A stretch of DNA of 64,000 nt from Roseiarcus sp963696665 (GTDB lineage: Bacteria; Pseudomonadota; Alphaproteobacteria; Rhizobiales; Beijerinckiaceae), in contig CAVOLE010000005.1 in the NCBI GenBank assembly GCA_963696665.1, positions 310,001 to 374,000 on the forward strand, given 5' to 3'. The notes beneath the pieces were generated by a model, which was given only the letters and a program-made list of their open reading frames with translations, was not told where the DNA came from and did no database searches. Position 1 is the stretch's first letter; each line of letters starts with the position of its first letter. The position numbers were made by a program, and so were the translations under genes. Shown here in pieces: positions 1 through 8,173 of the stretch.

Positions 1-1
1 C

Positions 2-1234
2 GACAAGATCAACGCGCGCGCCGAGCGCGATTTTCCAGGGCTCAAGCTCAACGAGGCGATCGCCAAAGTGACGGAAGCCACGGAGCGCCAGTTTCACGAC
101 GACGTGGCCGCGCTCGGCGCGCTGTCGCCGACGCACGAGCCGCGCGCCACCCAATATATCGATACGATGCGCGCGATGATCGAGCGGCTGATCGTGCGTG
201 GCGTCGCCTATGTCGCCGAGGATCACGTGCTGTTCTCGCCGAATGCGATGGACGCGCTTCCCTGGGCGCCGCGCTACGGGACGCTCGCGCATCGTTCGCT
301 CGACGAGATGCTTGCCGGCGCGCGCGTCGATGTCGCGCCTTACAAGCGCGACCCGATGGACTTCGTCTTGTGGAAGCCCTCGAAGCCGAACGAGCCGGGC
401 TGGCCGAGCCCGGCCGGCATCGCAGCGCTTGGGCGGCCCGGCTGGCACATCGAGTGCTCGGCGATGTCGATGGCGACGCTGCTCGAGCCGTTCGGCGGCG
501 GCCTCCAATGCGACGACCCGAGCCGCAATGCGTTCGACATTCATGGCGGAGGGATCGACCTCGTCTTTCCCCACCACGAGAACGAGATCGCGCAATCCTG
601 CTCGGCCTTTCATTCCGCCGCCATGGCCAACATATGGATGCACAACGGCTTCCTGCAGGTCGAAGGCGAGAAGATGTCGAAGAGCCTCGGCAATTTCGTC
701 ACCATCCACGAACACTTGCGCACAACCAAGTTCGGCGGCCGCAAATGGTCCGGCGAGGCGCTGCGCCTCGCGATGTTGCGTACGCATTACCGTCAGCCGA
801 TCGACTGGACGGTGAAGGCGCTCGAGGAGGCGGAGGCGACGCTCGACCGATGGTATGACGCGGTCGGCGATGTTGAACCGGCGAGCGACATTGCGCCAGG
901 TGTGCTCGACGCATTGGCGGATGATCTCAACACGCCGGAGGCCGTCGCAAATCTCCACCGCCTCGGGGGACAAACGTCTGAGCTCGAGCTTCTCAAGACG
1001 AGCGCCAATCTTCTCGGCCTCCTGCAGCAAACGCGGTCCGAGCGCCAGGCGACGGCGCTGAGCGAGGCGAAGATCGACGCCGCCGAGATCAACGCGATCG
1101 TCGCGGAGCGCGCTCAAGCACGGGCGGCGCGCAATTGGGCCGAGTTGGACCGGTTGCGCGACCGTCTTGCCGAGCTCGGCGTCGCCATCAAGGACAATAA
1201 GGATGGCGCCACGACCTGGGAGCTCAAACGATGA
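2..1234 (+). CDS. cysS: Cysteine--tRNA ligase, 5'-truncated by window edge
   Basis: Charges tRNA-Cys with cysteine in the cytoplasm. The frame is open from base 2 and runs 410 codons to a TGA ending at 1234, so the N-terminal part with the HIGH motif lies upstream of the window. Visible are WHIECSAM, which supplies a zinc-binding Cys, and FPHHENE, which supplies the zinc-binding His and Glu of this family, followed by the class I signature KMSKS within EGEKMSKSLGNF. The C-terminal part is the usual helical DALR-type anticodon region. The stop overlaps the next start (ATGA), so the acetyltransferase is probably translated by coupling. Family assignment is very secure; only completeness is uncertain because of the window edge. 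Confidence 0.97.
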   Translation, partial: DKINARAERDFPGLKLNEAIAKVTEATERQFHDDVAALGALSPTHEPRATQYIDTMRAMIERLIVRGVAYVAEDHVLFSPNAMDALPWAPRYGTLAHRSLDEMLAGARVDVAPYKRDPMDFVLWKPSKPNEPGWPSPAGIAALGRPGWHIECSAMSMATLLEPFGGGLQCDDPSRNAFDIHGGGIDLVFPHHENEIAQSCSAFHSAAMANIWMHNGFLQVEGEKMSKSLGNFVTIHEHLRTTKFGGRKWSGEALRLAMLRTHYRQPIDWTVKALEEAEATLDRWYDAVGDVEPASDIAPGVLDALADDLNTPEAVANLHRLGGQTSELELLKTSANLLGLLQQTRSERQATALSEAKIDAAEINAIVAERAQARAARNWAELDRLRDRLAELGVAIKDNKDGATTWELKR

Positions 1235-1731
1235 GCGCCGTTTCGCTTCGGCCCTATCTGCCCGCCGACGCGCGCCGCTGCGCCGAGATCTTTCGCTTAA
1301 GCATCGATGAGCTCGCCGCCGAGGACTACGACGAGGACCAGCGCGAGGCCTGGGCGTCGCGCGCCGACGACGAACAGGCTTTCGGCGCAAGGCTCAAGGA
1401 GGCCTTGACCTTGCTCGCATTGATCGACGGCGCGGTCGCTGGCTTCGCCAGTCTCAAAGGAGCAGAGGAGATCGACATGCTGTTCGTCGATCCCGGATTC
1501 GCCCGCCGGGGCGTCGGTCGGACGCTGGTCGACGCTTTGACGAGGTTAGCCCAGGCGCGCGGCGCAAAGCGCCTAACCACCGAGGCGAGCGATGTCGCCA
1601 AGCCGCTGTTCGAGCGTCAGGGCTTCACTGCGGAGCGCCGCAATCTCGTCCGTAAGGGCGACCAATGGCTCGCCAACACCACTATGACCAAAACACTGGC
1701 CGGCGAATCGACGCCGCCAACGCGACATTGA
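1231..1731 (+). CDS. GNAT family N-acetyltransferase
   Basis: A 166-residue acetyltransferase of the Gcn5-related (GNAT) fold, substrate unknown. The acetyl-CoA pyrophosphate-binding motif A is visible as FVDPGFARRGVGRTLVDAL (RRGVGR loop) around residues 90-107, preceded by the beta strand IDMLFV and followed by the C-terminal VRKGDQWLANTTM strand typical of YafP-like members. The ATG overlaps the cysS stop by four bases, implying one transcript, but no functional link with cysteinyl-tRNA synthesis is evident. Length fits a single GNAT domain with no extra domain. Confidence 0.85.
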   Translation: MSAVSLRPYLPADARRCAEIFRLSIDELAAEDYDEDQREAWASRADDEQAFGARLKEALTLLALIDGAVAGFASLKGAEEIDMLFVDPGFARRGVGRTLVDALTRLAQARGAKRLTTEASDVAKPLFERQGFTAERRNLVRKGDQWLANTTMTKTLAGESTPPTRH

Positions 1732-1742
1732 CGAAGAGCCCC

Positions 1743-3342
1743 ATGGCCAAAGAACGCCTCTATCTGTTCGACACCACGATGCGCGACGGTGCGCTGACCA
1801 CCGGCGTCGACTTCTCGCTCGACGACAAGCGCCACATCGCCGCCATGCTCGACCGGCTCGGCGTCGACTATGTCGAGGGCGGCTATCCGGGCGCGAACCC
1901 GCTCGACACCGAGTTCTTCAAAAAGAAGCCGACCAAGCGCGCTCGCTTCTGCGCCTTCGGCATGACCAAGCGGCCCGGACGCTCGGCGGCGAACGATCCC
2001 GGCCTTGCGGGGCTCATCGCCGCCGACGCCGATGCGATCGTTTATGTCGCGAAGTCCTGGGACTATCACGTCCATGTGGCGCTGGGCTGCACCCTCGACG
2101 AGAACCTCGAGGCCATCGCCGACAGCGTGAAGGCGGCGCTCGCCGCGGGCCGCGAGGCGATGGTCGATTGCGAGCATTTCTTCGACGGCTACAAGGCCAA
2201 TCCGAAATATGCGCTTGCCTGCGCTCGCGCCGCGATCGACGCAGGCGCGCGCTGGGCGGTGCTCTGCGACACCAATGGCGGAACGCTTCCCCATGAAGTC
2301 GAGCGCATCGTCGGCGAGGTCACGCGCCTCATTCCCGGCGAGAAATCTTGGCATCCACGCGCACAACGACACCGGCAACGCGGTCGCCAATTCGCTCGCT
2401 GCCGTCCGGGCCGGCGCGCGGCAGGTGCAGGGCACGCTGAATGGTCTGGGCGAGCGCTGCGGCAACGCCAATCTTGTCAGCCTCATCCCCACATTGGCCC
2501 TGAAGCCGGAGCTGAGCGAGCGTTTCGAGACCGGCGTGACGGCGGAGGCCTTGCGCGAGATCACCCATGTCTCGCGGACCTTCGACGAATTGCTCAACCG
2601 CGCCCCGAACCGGCACGCGCCTTACGTTGGGGCATCGGCCTTCGCCACCAAGGCCGGCATTCACGCCTCCGCCCTCGCCAAGGATCCTCGCACTTACGAG
2701 CATATTTCCCCCGACAGCGTCGGCAACCAGCGGGCTGTGCTGGTCTCGGATCAGGCGGGACGCTCCAATCTCCTCGCCGAGCTCGATCGGCTTGGGGTCG
2801 AAGCGAAAGCCGACGATCCGCGCCTTCAGCGCCTGCTCGTCGAGGTGAAGGCGCGCGAGGCGCAGGGCTTCGCCTATGAAGCGGCCGACGCCTCATTCGA
2901 GCTTCTGGCGCGCAGCGTGCTCGGCGGGGTGCCGGAATATTTCGCGGTCGACAGCTTTCATGTTGGCGTCGAGCGCAAGGTGGTCGCGCCCGGCGTCACC
3001 TATTCGGCTTCGCAGGCGGTGGTGAAGATCCGAATCGGCGAGGAGCGGCTCATTTCCGCAGCCGAAGGCAACGGCCCGGTCAACGCGCTCGATCTCGCTT
3101 TGCGCAAGGACCTCGGCGTGTACCAGAAGTATATCGAGAACCTCGAATTGCGCGATTATCGCGTGCGCGTCTTTCAGGGCGGCACCGATGCGGTGACGCG
3201 CGTCCTGATCGAGTTCGGCGACGGCAACGGCGACACCTGGTCGACCGTCGGGGTGTCCGGCAACATCATCGACGCCTCGTTCCAGGCGCTGGTCGACGCC
3301 ATCACCTACCGACTGCTCAAGGTCGGCGTCGCGGCGCAATAG
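1743..3342 (+). CDS. cimA: (R)-citramalate synthase, one frameshift near 2346
   Basis: Condenses pyruvate and acetyl-CoA to citramalate, the first step of the threonine-independent route to 2-oxobutyrate and isoleucine. The N-terminal TIM barrel begins YLFDTTMRDGALTTGVDFS (usual DGxQ reads DGAL) and continues to RLIPGEK; the reading frame then breaks. It resumes one base later with LGIHAHNDTGNAVANS, the metal-binding HAHND motif, then LNGLGERCGNANL and the LeuA-dimer regulatory domain ending at 3342. The full span is 3n+1 bases; dropping one base near 2346 (GAAATCTTGG) gives 532 intact residues, the usual size. Homocitrate/isopropylmalate synthases are relatives, but the DGAL start and length fit CimA (TIGR00977 group). 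The break is probably a sequence error, see findings. Confidence 0.88.
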
Positions 3343-3432
3343 GCGACGCCAGCCTCCCTTCGCTCCGATAGACGATTTATAAACCAGCAACTCGGCAAAG
3401 TCGCCGCGGGGTCGTCGACAGGGCCCTTCCCG

Positions 3433-3458
3433 GGAACATTAGAGACCGGCCGGGCGTT
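3433..3458 (+). promoter_or_regulatory. EcfG-type (general stress sigma) promoter
   Basis: GGAAC at 3433-3437 and CGTT at 3455-3458 are separated by exactly 17 bases, matching the alphaproteobacterial EcfG consensus GGAAC-N16/17-CGTT. It lies 40 bases upstream of the GCG-CRPN gene start at 3498 and downstream of cimA. Motif match is seen directly; activity is inferred. Confidence 0.6.
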
Positions 3459-3497
3459 TTCCGAAGTTAAGACAAAGCCTTCTACCGGAGGACCGTA

Positions 3498-3926
3498 ATG
3501 CGAGTTGCTTGCTGGGCTTCGATAGCCGCCGTTTCAACACTGCTTGCCGGCTCCGCGGAGGCGATGCCGACTCCAGCGCCCTATCGCGCGGATTCAGGAA
3601 TTCGTCTGGCTGCCGGCGGCTGTGGCCTTGCTTTCCACCGAAACATCTACGGCGCTTGCGTGCCGAACGGCTATGGGGGGGGCGGCGTTGTCGTGGCTCC
3701 AGGATTTTACGGAGCCCCGGGGTGGCACGGCGGATACTACGGCGGCTATCACGGCGGCTACTATCACGGCGGCGGCTGGCATGGCGGCTACTATCACGGC
3801 GGCGGCTGGCATGGCGGCGCCTGGCATGGCGGCGCCTGGCACGGAGGGGGTTGGCACGGAGGGGGTTGGCACGGAGGGGGTTGGCACGGCGGCGGCGCGC
3901 ACTGGCATGGCGGTTACCACCGCTAA
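3498..3926 (+). CDS. GCG-CRPN secreted Gly/His/Trp-rich repeat protein
   Basis: A 142-residue exported protein of unknown function. Residues 1-22 form a signal peptide ending ..AGSAEA. A short prefix GCGLAFHRNIYGACVPNG matches the GCG-CRPN prefix-to-repeats pattern (GCG..., then C-x-P-N) known from Hyphomicrobiales. From about residue 65 to the end the protein is almost only Gly, His, Tyr and Trp in GGYYHGGGWHGG-type repeats, with three identical 15-base DNA units (3838-3882). A Shine-Dalgarno GGAGG stands before the ATG, and an EcfG-like promoter lies upstream, suggesting stress induction. The many His residues could bind metal, but this is only a guess. Confidence 0.8.
   Translation: MRVACWASIAAVSTLLAGSAEAMPTPAPYRADSGIRLAAGGCGLAFHRNIYGACVPNGYGGGGVVVAPGFYGAPGWHGGYYGGYHGGYYHGGGWHGGYYHGGGWHGGAWHGGAWHGGGWHGGGWHGGGWHGGGAHWHGGYHR
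3838..3882 (+). repeat. 15-bp tandem repeat x3 inside the GCG-CRPN gene
   Basis: GGCACGGAGGGGGTT is repeated three times without change, encoding GTEGV-frame-shadow in other frames and WHGGG in the real frame. Flanking imperfect units continue both ways. Identical silent positions imply recent slippage expansion. Confidence 0.85.
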
Positions 3927-4099
3927 TTCGTCATTGGGGACATCGACTTGAGCAGGTAATCTTCCGCTCAAGTGTCTCGCTGAATTGTTTGAGGCGCAGC
4001 CGCATGACCGCGCCGCTCGAGTTCGCCTGACGGCGCGTTAACGGCTTGCGCTGCGGTTTCCTGGACGCGCAACGAATCGCCTGGACTCGAACTTCGCGA

Positions 4100-4887
4100 A
4101 TGGCGCACGGCGGCCCGCTTGTTCTCATTACTTTCTTCGCCCTGCTCTGCGCCGCCGGCGTGGGGATGTATCTTCACGATCTGCTCGGGGAGCGGCATCG
4201 GACAAGCGAGACAGTGGACCATGTCCGGCTGGTCGTGTCGATTCTCGTCACCTTCACCGCCTTGGTGTTGAGCCTTCTGCTCTCGGAAGTGAAAGGCACG
4301 TTCGATACGTTCGACGCCCGGCTCCGCTCCTTCGCAGGCGACCTTACAAATCTCGATATTCATCTCCGGGAATATGGCCCGGACGCTGAGCCGATCCGCG
4401 CAACTTTGAGAAAATACGTGGCCGCGGCCATCGCCGATGGCTGGCGGGACGAGGCTGCGCCGACGGGCGATTACCCGCGCTATGAGAAGGACCCTGGCGC
4501 CGAGCGCCAGGAGCTGGGCGCCCTTATCATCCAGGTCGACGCCGCGATTGGACCCGCCCGATCATTTCCGGCAACGGCTCACGGATTCTCTTTCCAACCA
4601 GATCGACGAGGCGTTGCGCGCTCGGCGTCAGTTGCTCGAGATGTCACACGTCACGATCTCGTGGCCGCTGATGCTGGCGATGTGCGCCTGGCTGGGCGTC
4701 GTTTTCGGGGTGTTTGGCCTGCTCTCGCCCCGCAATGCGGTGGTGTATCTATCGATCACGATCTGCCGCGATCTGCGTCGCCTCCGCCGTATTCCTCATC
4801 GACGATTTTGATTCGCCCCTCGACGGAACGTTGCGCGCGCCGAGCGATTCTCTGCGCGCAACTTTAAGCCGCATCGACGCGCCCTAA
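4100..4887 (+). CDS. DUF4239 (bestrophin-like) membrane protein, two frameshifts
   Basis: An inner-membrane protein of unknown function of the DUF4239 family. N-terminal membrane segments lie in VLITFFALLCAAGVGMYLHD and VRLVVSILVTFTALVLSLLL, then a soluble helical part. The frame shifts by +1 near 4544 to continue as LDPPDHFRQRLTDSLSNQ and the third membrane helix SWPLMLAMCAWLGVVFGVFG, and again near 4766 to the last helix ICVASAVFLIDDFDSPLDGTL and the ending LRATLSRIDAP with TAA at 4885. Both shifts are repaired by deleting one base, giving 261 residues, normal for the family. The order of parts is fully conserved, which argues against an old pseudogene. Confidence 0.72.
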
Positions 4888-4907
4888 AAAGCAGGCCTGC
4901 TTTTTTC
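4886..4907. terminator. Palindromic terminator-like site
   Basis: A5-GCAGGCCTGC-T6 directly after the DUF4239 stop is a perfect palindrome ending in a T-run, so it could stop transcription rightward and, through the A-run, leftward. The stem must open at its centre to form a loop, so strength is uncertain. Confidence 0.5.
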
Positions 4908-4983
4908 TTTTCCCGCGGGAATAAACTGCGCCTGCCTCGAGTTCCCTCCTTGACGGCGCTTTTCGCCGGACAAGGAGAGAGTC

Positions 4984-5910
4984 ATGACGCACGATCACGA
5001 CGGCGGGCTCGACCGCCGGCAAACGCTCACATGCATGCTGTGGGCCGGAACCGGCGTGGTGTGGACGGTCGCGGGCGGCGTGCCCTCGTCGCAGCTGATC
5101 GGCTCGGCGAAAGCGGGGACAAGCGGCTTTTCCTTCATCCAGATTTCCGACAGTCACATCGGCTTCGCAAAGCCCGCCAATCCGGACGCGCGCGCCACTC
5201 TTCAAGCGGCGATCGACAAGATTGCAGCGATGCCCGGCAAGCCCGCGCTCATGATCCACACGGGCGACATCAGCCATGCGGCCAAGGCCAACGAATTCGA
5301 CGACGCGCAGCAAATGATCGGCCGCGCCAAGCTCGACGTCCACTACGCGCCCGGCGAACATGACATTCTCGATCCCAAGACGCGCGACGTCTATCTCGAG
5401 CGTTTCGGCAAGGGAGCGACGGGCGGCGGCTGGTATTCCTTCGATCAGGGCGGCGTGCATTTCATATCGCTCAACAATGTCGTCGACCTGAAGAAGAACG
5501 GGCTTGGCTCGCTCGGAACGGATCAGCTCGAGTGGCTGGAAGACGATCTCAAGGGCAAATCCGCTTCGACGCCCGTCGTCATCTTCTCCCACATCCCGCT
5601 CTGGATGATCGCCCCCGAATGGGGCTGGGGCACGGAGGATTCGGCGCAGGCGCTTGGGCTTCTGTCGCGCTTCGGCTCGGTGACCGTGCTCAACGGCCAC
5701 ATCCATCAATTGATGCAGAAGGTCGAAGGCGCCGTCACGTTCCACACTGCGCGCTCGACGGCGTTCCCGCAGCCAGCCCCGGGAACGGCGCCGGCGCCGG
5801 GACCCAAGCTCGTCCCGGCGGGCGAATTGCGCAAGTGGCTGGGCGTTCGGGAAGTCGTCTACGCGCCCACCTCCACTGAGCTCGCCGTAACGGACACGGA
5901 CCTGTCGTGA
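4984..5910 (+). CDS. Calcineurin-like metallophosphoesterase, Tat-type N-terminus
   Basis: Predicted exported phosphoesterase with a two-metal centre. Motifs in order: DSH (56-58), GDISH (94-98), GEHD (124-127), HIPLW (about 204) and NGHIHQ (about 240). The third motif is normally GNHD; here the metal-ligand Asn is replaced by Glu. The N-terminus has DRRQTLT followed by a hydrophobic stretch, which looks like a Tat signal. The stop overlaps the GTG of a cytochrome c gene by four bases, and an ECF sigma factor and its anti-sigma follow, a cluster layout seen in Rhizobiales. Substrate is unknown. The Glu change could alter metal choice but is compatible with a metal ligand. Confidence 0.85.
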   Translation: MTHDHDGGLDRRQTLTCMLWAGTGVVWTVAGGVPSSQLIGSAKAGTSGFSFIQISDSHIGFAKPANPDARATLQAAIDKIAAMPGKPALMIHTGDISHAAKANEFDDAQQMIGRAKLDVHYAPGEHDILDPKTRDVYLERFGKGATGGGWYSFDQGGVHFISLNNVVDLKKNGLGSLGTDQLEWLEDDLKGKSASTPVVIFSHIPLWMIAPEWGWGTEDSAQALGLLSRFGSVTVLNGHIHQLMQKVEGAVTFHTARSTAFPQPAPGTAPAPGPKLVPAGELRKWLGVREVVYAPTSTELAVTDTDLS

Positions 5911-6290
5911 GGACGCGCGATGCGAAAGCGGCCGCGCTCGTCCTCGCGGCCGCCAGTTTCATCGCGGAGACCGCGTGGGCCGGCGGACTCACCGGGGACG
6001 CCGCTCGCGGCGAGACGCTTTATGAGGCCTGCCAGGATTGTCATTCGCTCGACAAAAATGACGTCGGGCCGCGTCATCGCGGCGTGTTCGGGCGCAAGGC
6101 CGCCTCGTTGCCGGATTACGACTATTCCGACGCGCTCAAATCAGCCAATATCGTGTGGAACGAGGAGACGCTCGACAAGTGGCTGACCGATCCGCAGGCT
6201 GTCGCGCCGGGCGCCAAAATGTTCTTTCACCTGGACAATCCTCAGGACCGGGCCGATGTGATCGCTTACCTCAAAGAGCGCGCCAAGTAA
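5907..6290 (+). CDS. Class I cytochrome c, c2-like
   Basis: A 127-residue periplasmic electron carrier. GTG at 5907 (overlapping the upstream stop) gives a signal peptide of about 26 residues ending TAWAGG; the ATG at 5919 is out of frame. The haem motif is CQDCH, followed by DVGPRHRGVFGRKAASLPDYDYS, typical of short mitochondrial-like cytochromes c, and the Met-side region PGAKMFF supplies the sixth haem ligand. Being coupled to the phosphoesterase and next to an ECF sigma factor suggests shared stress control rather than a core respiratory role. Confidence 0.92.
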   Translation: MRTRDAKAAALVLAAASFIAETAWAGGLTGDAARGETLYEACQDCHSLDKNDVGPRHRGVFGRKAASLPDYDYSDALKSANIVWNEETLDKWLTDPQAVAPGAKMFFHLDNPQDRADVIAYLKERAK

Positions 6291-6315
6291 GGCGTGTGTA
6301 CGCGGAGCGCGCCGC

Positions 6316-6849
6316 TTGAGCAGCCCAATTGCCGAGCAGCGCTTCCGCGAAATCGTGCCACCTCTGCTCGATGATGCTTACTCACTTGCCAAATGGCTGT
6401 CGCAAAACTCGACCGACGCCGAGGACATCGTGCAGGACGCTGCTTTGCGCGCACTCCAGGCTCTCTCCACCGTGTCGGTCGATCGACCGAAGCCGTGGTT
6501 TCTCGCCATCGTTCGCAACGCCGCCATGACCTTCATGGCTCGCAATCGGCGCAAGACCGTGGCTTACATCGGCGACATGGCGGACCTCGACACGCTCGAT
6601 TTGCCTGAAGGCGCGGATGCTGCGCCCAATCCCGAACAGGAGCTTATCGCGCTCGAAGATGGCGAGCGCTTGCGCCAGGCGATCGCGGGGCTCCCTTCGC
6701 CCTTCCTGGAAACGCTGGTGATGCGCGACATCAACGGCCTCTCCTATCGCGAGATCGCCGAAGCGACCGAGACGCCGGTCGGCACGGTGATGTCGCGGCT
6801 CGCGCGCGCCCGCGCCATGCTCGCCAAGACCTTGAGGTCCGAGCCATGA
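6316..6849 (+). CDS. ECF RNA polymerase sigma factor
   Basis: A 177-residue extracytoplasmic-function sigma factor. Region 2 is seen in AKWLSQNSTDAEDIVQDAALRALQALS and the core-binding/-10 segment, region 4 in LPSPFLETLVMRDINGLSYREIAEATETPVGTVMSRLARAR (read in two parts: the helix-turn-helix is SYREIAEATETPVGTVMSRL). Start is a TTG at 6316; no better in-frame start precedes it. The stop overlaps the anti-sigma start (ATGA). Gene order phosphoesterase, cytochrome c, sigma, anti-sigma suggests an ECF26-like group, though exact grouping is an inference. Confidence 0.92.
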   Translation: MSSPIAEQRFREIVPPLLDDAYSLAKWLSQNSTDAEDIVQDAALRALQALSTVSVDRPKPWFLAIVRNAAMTFMARNRRKTVAYIGDMADLDTLDLPEGADAAPNPEQELIALEDGERLRQAIAGLPSPFLETLVMRDINGLSYREIAEATETPVGTVMSRLARARAMLAKTLRSEP

Positions 6850-7679
6850 CCGACCGCGACGCCAACGAGCGGTTGGTCAGGCTCAACGTTGCGCTCGACG
6901 GCGAGCTCGACGCCATGGGCTCGCTCCAGTTCGAGCGCGAGCTCAGCGAAGATCCGGCCCTCGCCGCCGAATACCGGCGCCTCACAGCGTTGCGCGACGC
7001 GGTCCGTCGCCACGCGCCGCGTGAAGCGGCGCCGCAAGCGCTCGCCGACCGCATCGCGGCATTGACAGCGTCCGCTCCGCCGCCTCAGGCGGCCGTGGGC
7101 CCGACCGCGACGGTCGCCCCATCTCGCCGTCGCGCTTGGCTCGATAGCCGTGCGCTTGCGATGGCGGCCTCCTTCGCGGTCCTCGGCTTTGCGGCCGGCG
7201 CGGGGCTGATGGCGCTGCGCACGCCTGCGAGCTCGAGCGATGTCGCTCAACACCTGGTCTCGGATTTCGCGCGCGCCGAAATCGCCGGCCAACCCTTCGA
7301 CGTGGCCTCCTCCGACCGGCACACGGTCAAGCCCTGGCTCGCCAACCGCACCACTGTCAGCGGAACCATCGTCGATCTCGCGCCGGAGGGCTTCCCGCTC
7401 ATTGGGGGGCGCGTGGCCATCGTAGACCGGGTTCCGGCGCCCACACTTGTTTACCGGCATAACGAGCATTTTGTCGCGGTGACTGAGCTGCCGCTCGACG
7501 CCAAGGGCGCGCGCGGGACAGGCGGAATTGAAACGATCGACGGCTACCACGTCGCGCGCTGGTCGGACGCGAACCTCGCCTATGTCGCCGTTTCCGACAT
7601 GGACGAGAAGGCGCTCGGGGATTTCGTGGAGGCGTTCCGGCGTGGCGGGGGCGCGGCGAGCGAGCCAAGCAAGCCGTGA
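6846..7679 (+). CDS. Transmembrane anti-sigma factor
   Basis: A 277-residue inhibitor presumed to hold the preceding ECF sigma factor at the membrane. The N-terminal 80 residues form the anti-sigma helical domain (NVALDGELDAMGSLQFE then PALAAEYRRLTALRDAVRR); no HxxxCxxC zinc motif is present. One membrane helix, LAMAASFAVLGFAAGAGLMAL, lies near residues 102-122. The periplasmic part (SDRHTVKPWLANR, later LVYRHNEHFVAVTELPL) resembles the sensor domain of RsiW/ChrR-neighbour proteins in Rhizobiales. Four-base overlap with the sigma gene implies stoichiometric coupled translation. Confidence 0.85.
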   Translation: MTDRDANERLVRLNVALDGELDAMGSLQFERELSEDPALAAEYRRLTALRDAVRRHAPREAAPQALADRIAALTASAPPPQAAVGPTATVAPSRRRAWLDSRALAMAASFAVLGFAAGAGLMALRTPASSSDVAQHLVSDFARAEIAGQPFDVASSDRHTVKPWLANRTTVSGTIVDLAPEGFPLIGGRVAIVDRVPAPTLVYRHNEHFVAVTELPLDAKGARGTGGIETIDGYHVARWSDANLAYVAVSDMDEKALGDFVEAFRRGGGAASEPSKP

Positions 7680-7696
7680 GAGCGGATTGCGGCTGC

Positions 7697-7717
7697 GCCG
7701 CGCTCAGCGAGCGCGGC
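7697..7717 (+). terminator. GC hairpin after the sigma/anti-sigma unit
   Basis: GCCGCGCTC-AGC-GAGCGCGGC is a perfect 9-bp stem with a 3-base loop, 18 bases after the anti-sigma stop. It lacks a T-run, so it may be a weak or Rho-assisted terminator or an RNA-stabilising hairpin. Confidence 0.45.
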
Positions 7718-8173
7718 TACAATAGGCAAAACGTTGGAATAAATCTCCCCCAGTCGAAGTCATCTTAGCAAGACGATCGCAATGGAAACATCGATCGTCG
7801 AAGATGGCGAAGCTGCAGAAGTAAATAAGCCGGCGCATCATCACGCCGCGGATTTCGCCAAAGCGAGGGCGCTCGTGAGTCCGCAGCCCGTCCTGGTCCC
7901 AGAGGCGGTCCTCCCGACGGGACCGGAAAACCAAGGCCGCCTGACGGCGGCTCCGGAAACCAATGGCCTCGGCCGCGCCGATGACGAATGCAACTTGGGC
8001 TGCATCGACCATTAATGCGCCGCCTCGCCGGAACCCGCCCGCGGCCTTCCCAGGCTTGTGACTGATGCGAGCCGCCCAGGGTGGCTAGGGGAGCCGGCCT
8101 CATCTCGAGACCGGCGCCGGCTCCTCTTATCTCGCGCTTGCCCCGCGCGTCGGGCGCGGCTAGAGGGCGCGGG
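7718..8173. other. Intergenic stretch before recG, no supported gene
   Basis: About 450 bases without a credible coding region. A 77-codon open frame at 7782-8015 has no ribosome site, odd composition and no recognisable similarity. The stretch is less GC-rich near 7740-7830 than its neighbours and presumably carries the recG promoter. Confidence 0.6.

Noticed and set aside
2340..2350. Programmed frameshift in cimA
   Set aside because: No slippery heptamer or downstream structure, and the same +1 lesion occurs in eight other unrelated genes.
1617..2597. 326-codon open frame antisense to cimA
   Set aside because: Same codon-bias shadow; no ribosome site or recognisable motif.
7782..8015. 77-codon open frame before recG
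   Set aside because: No ribosome site, unlikely composition, no similarity.
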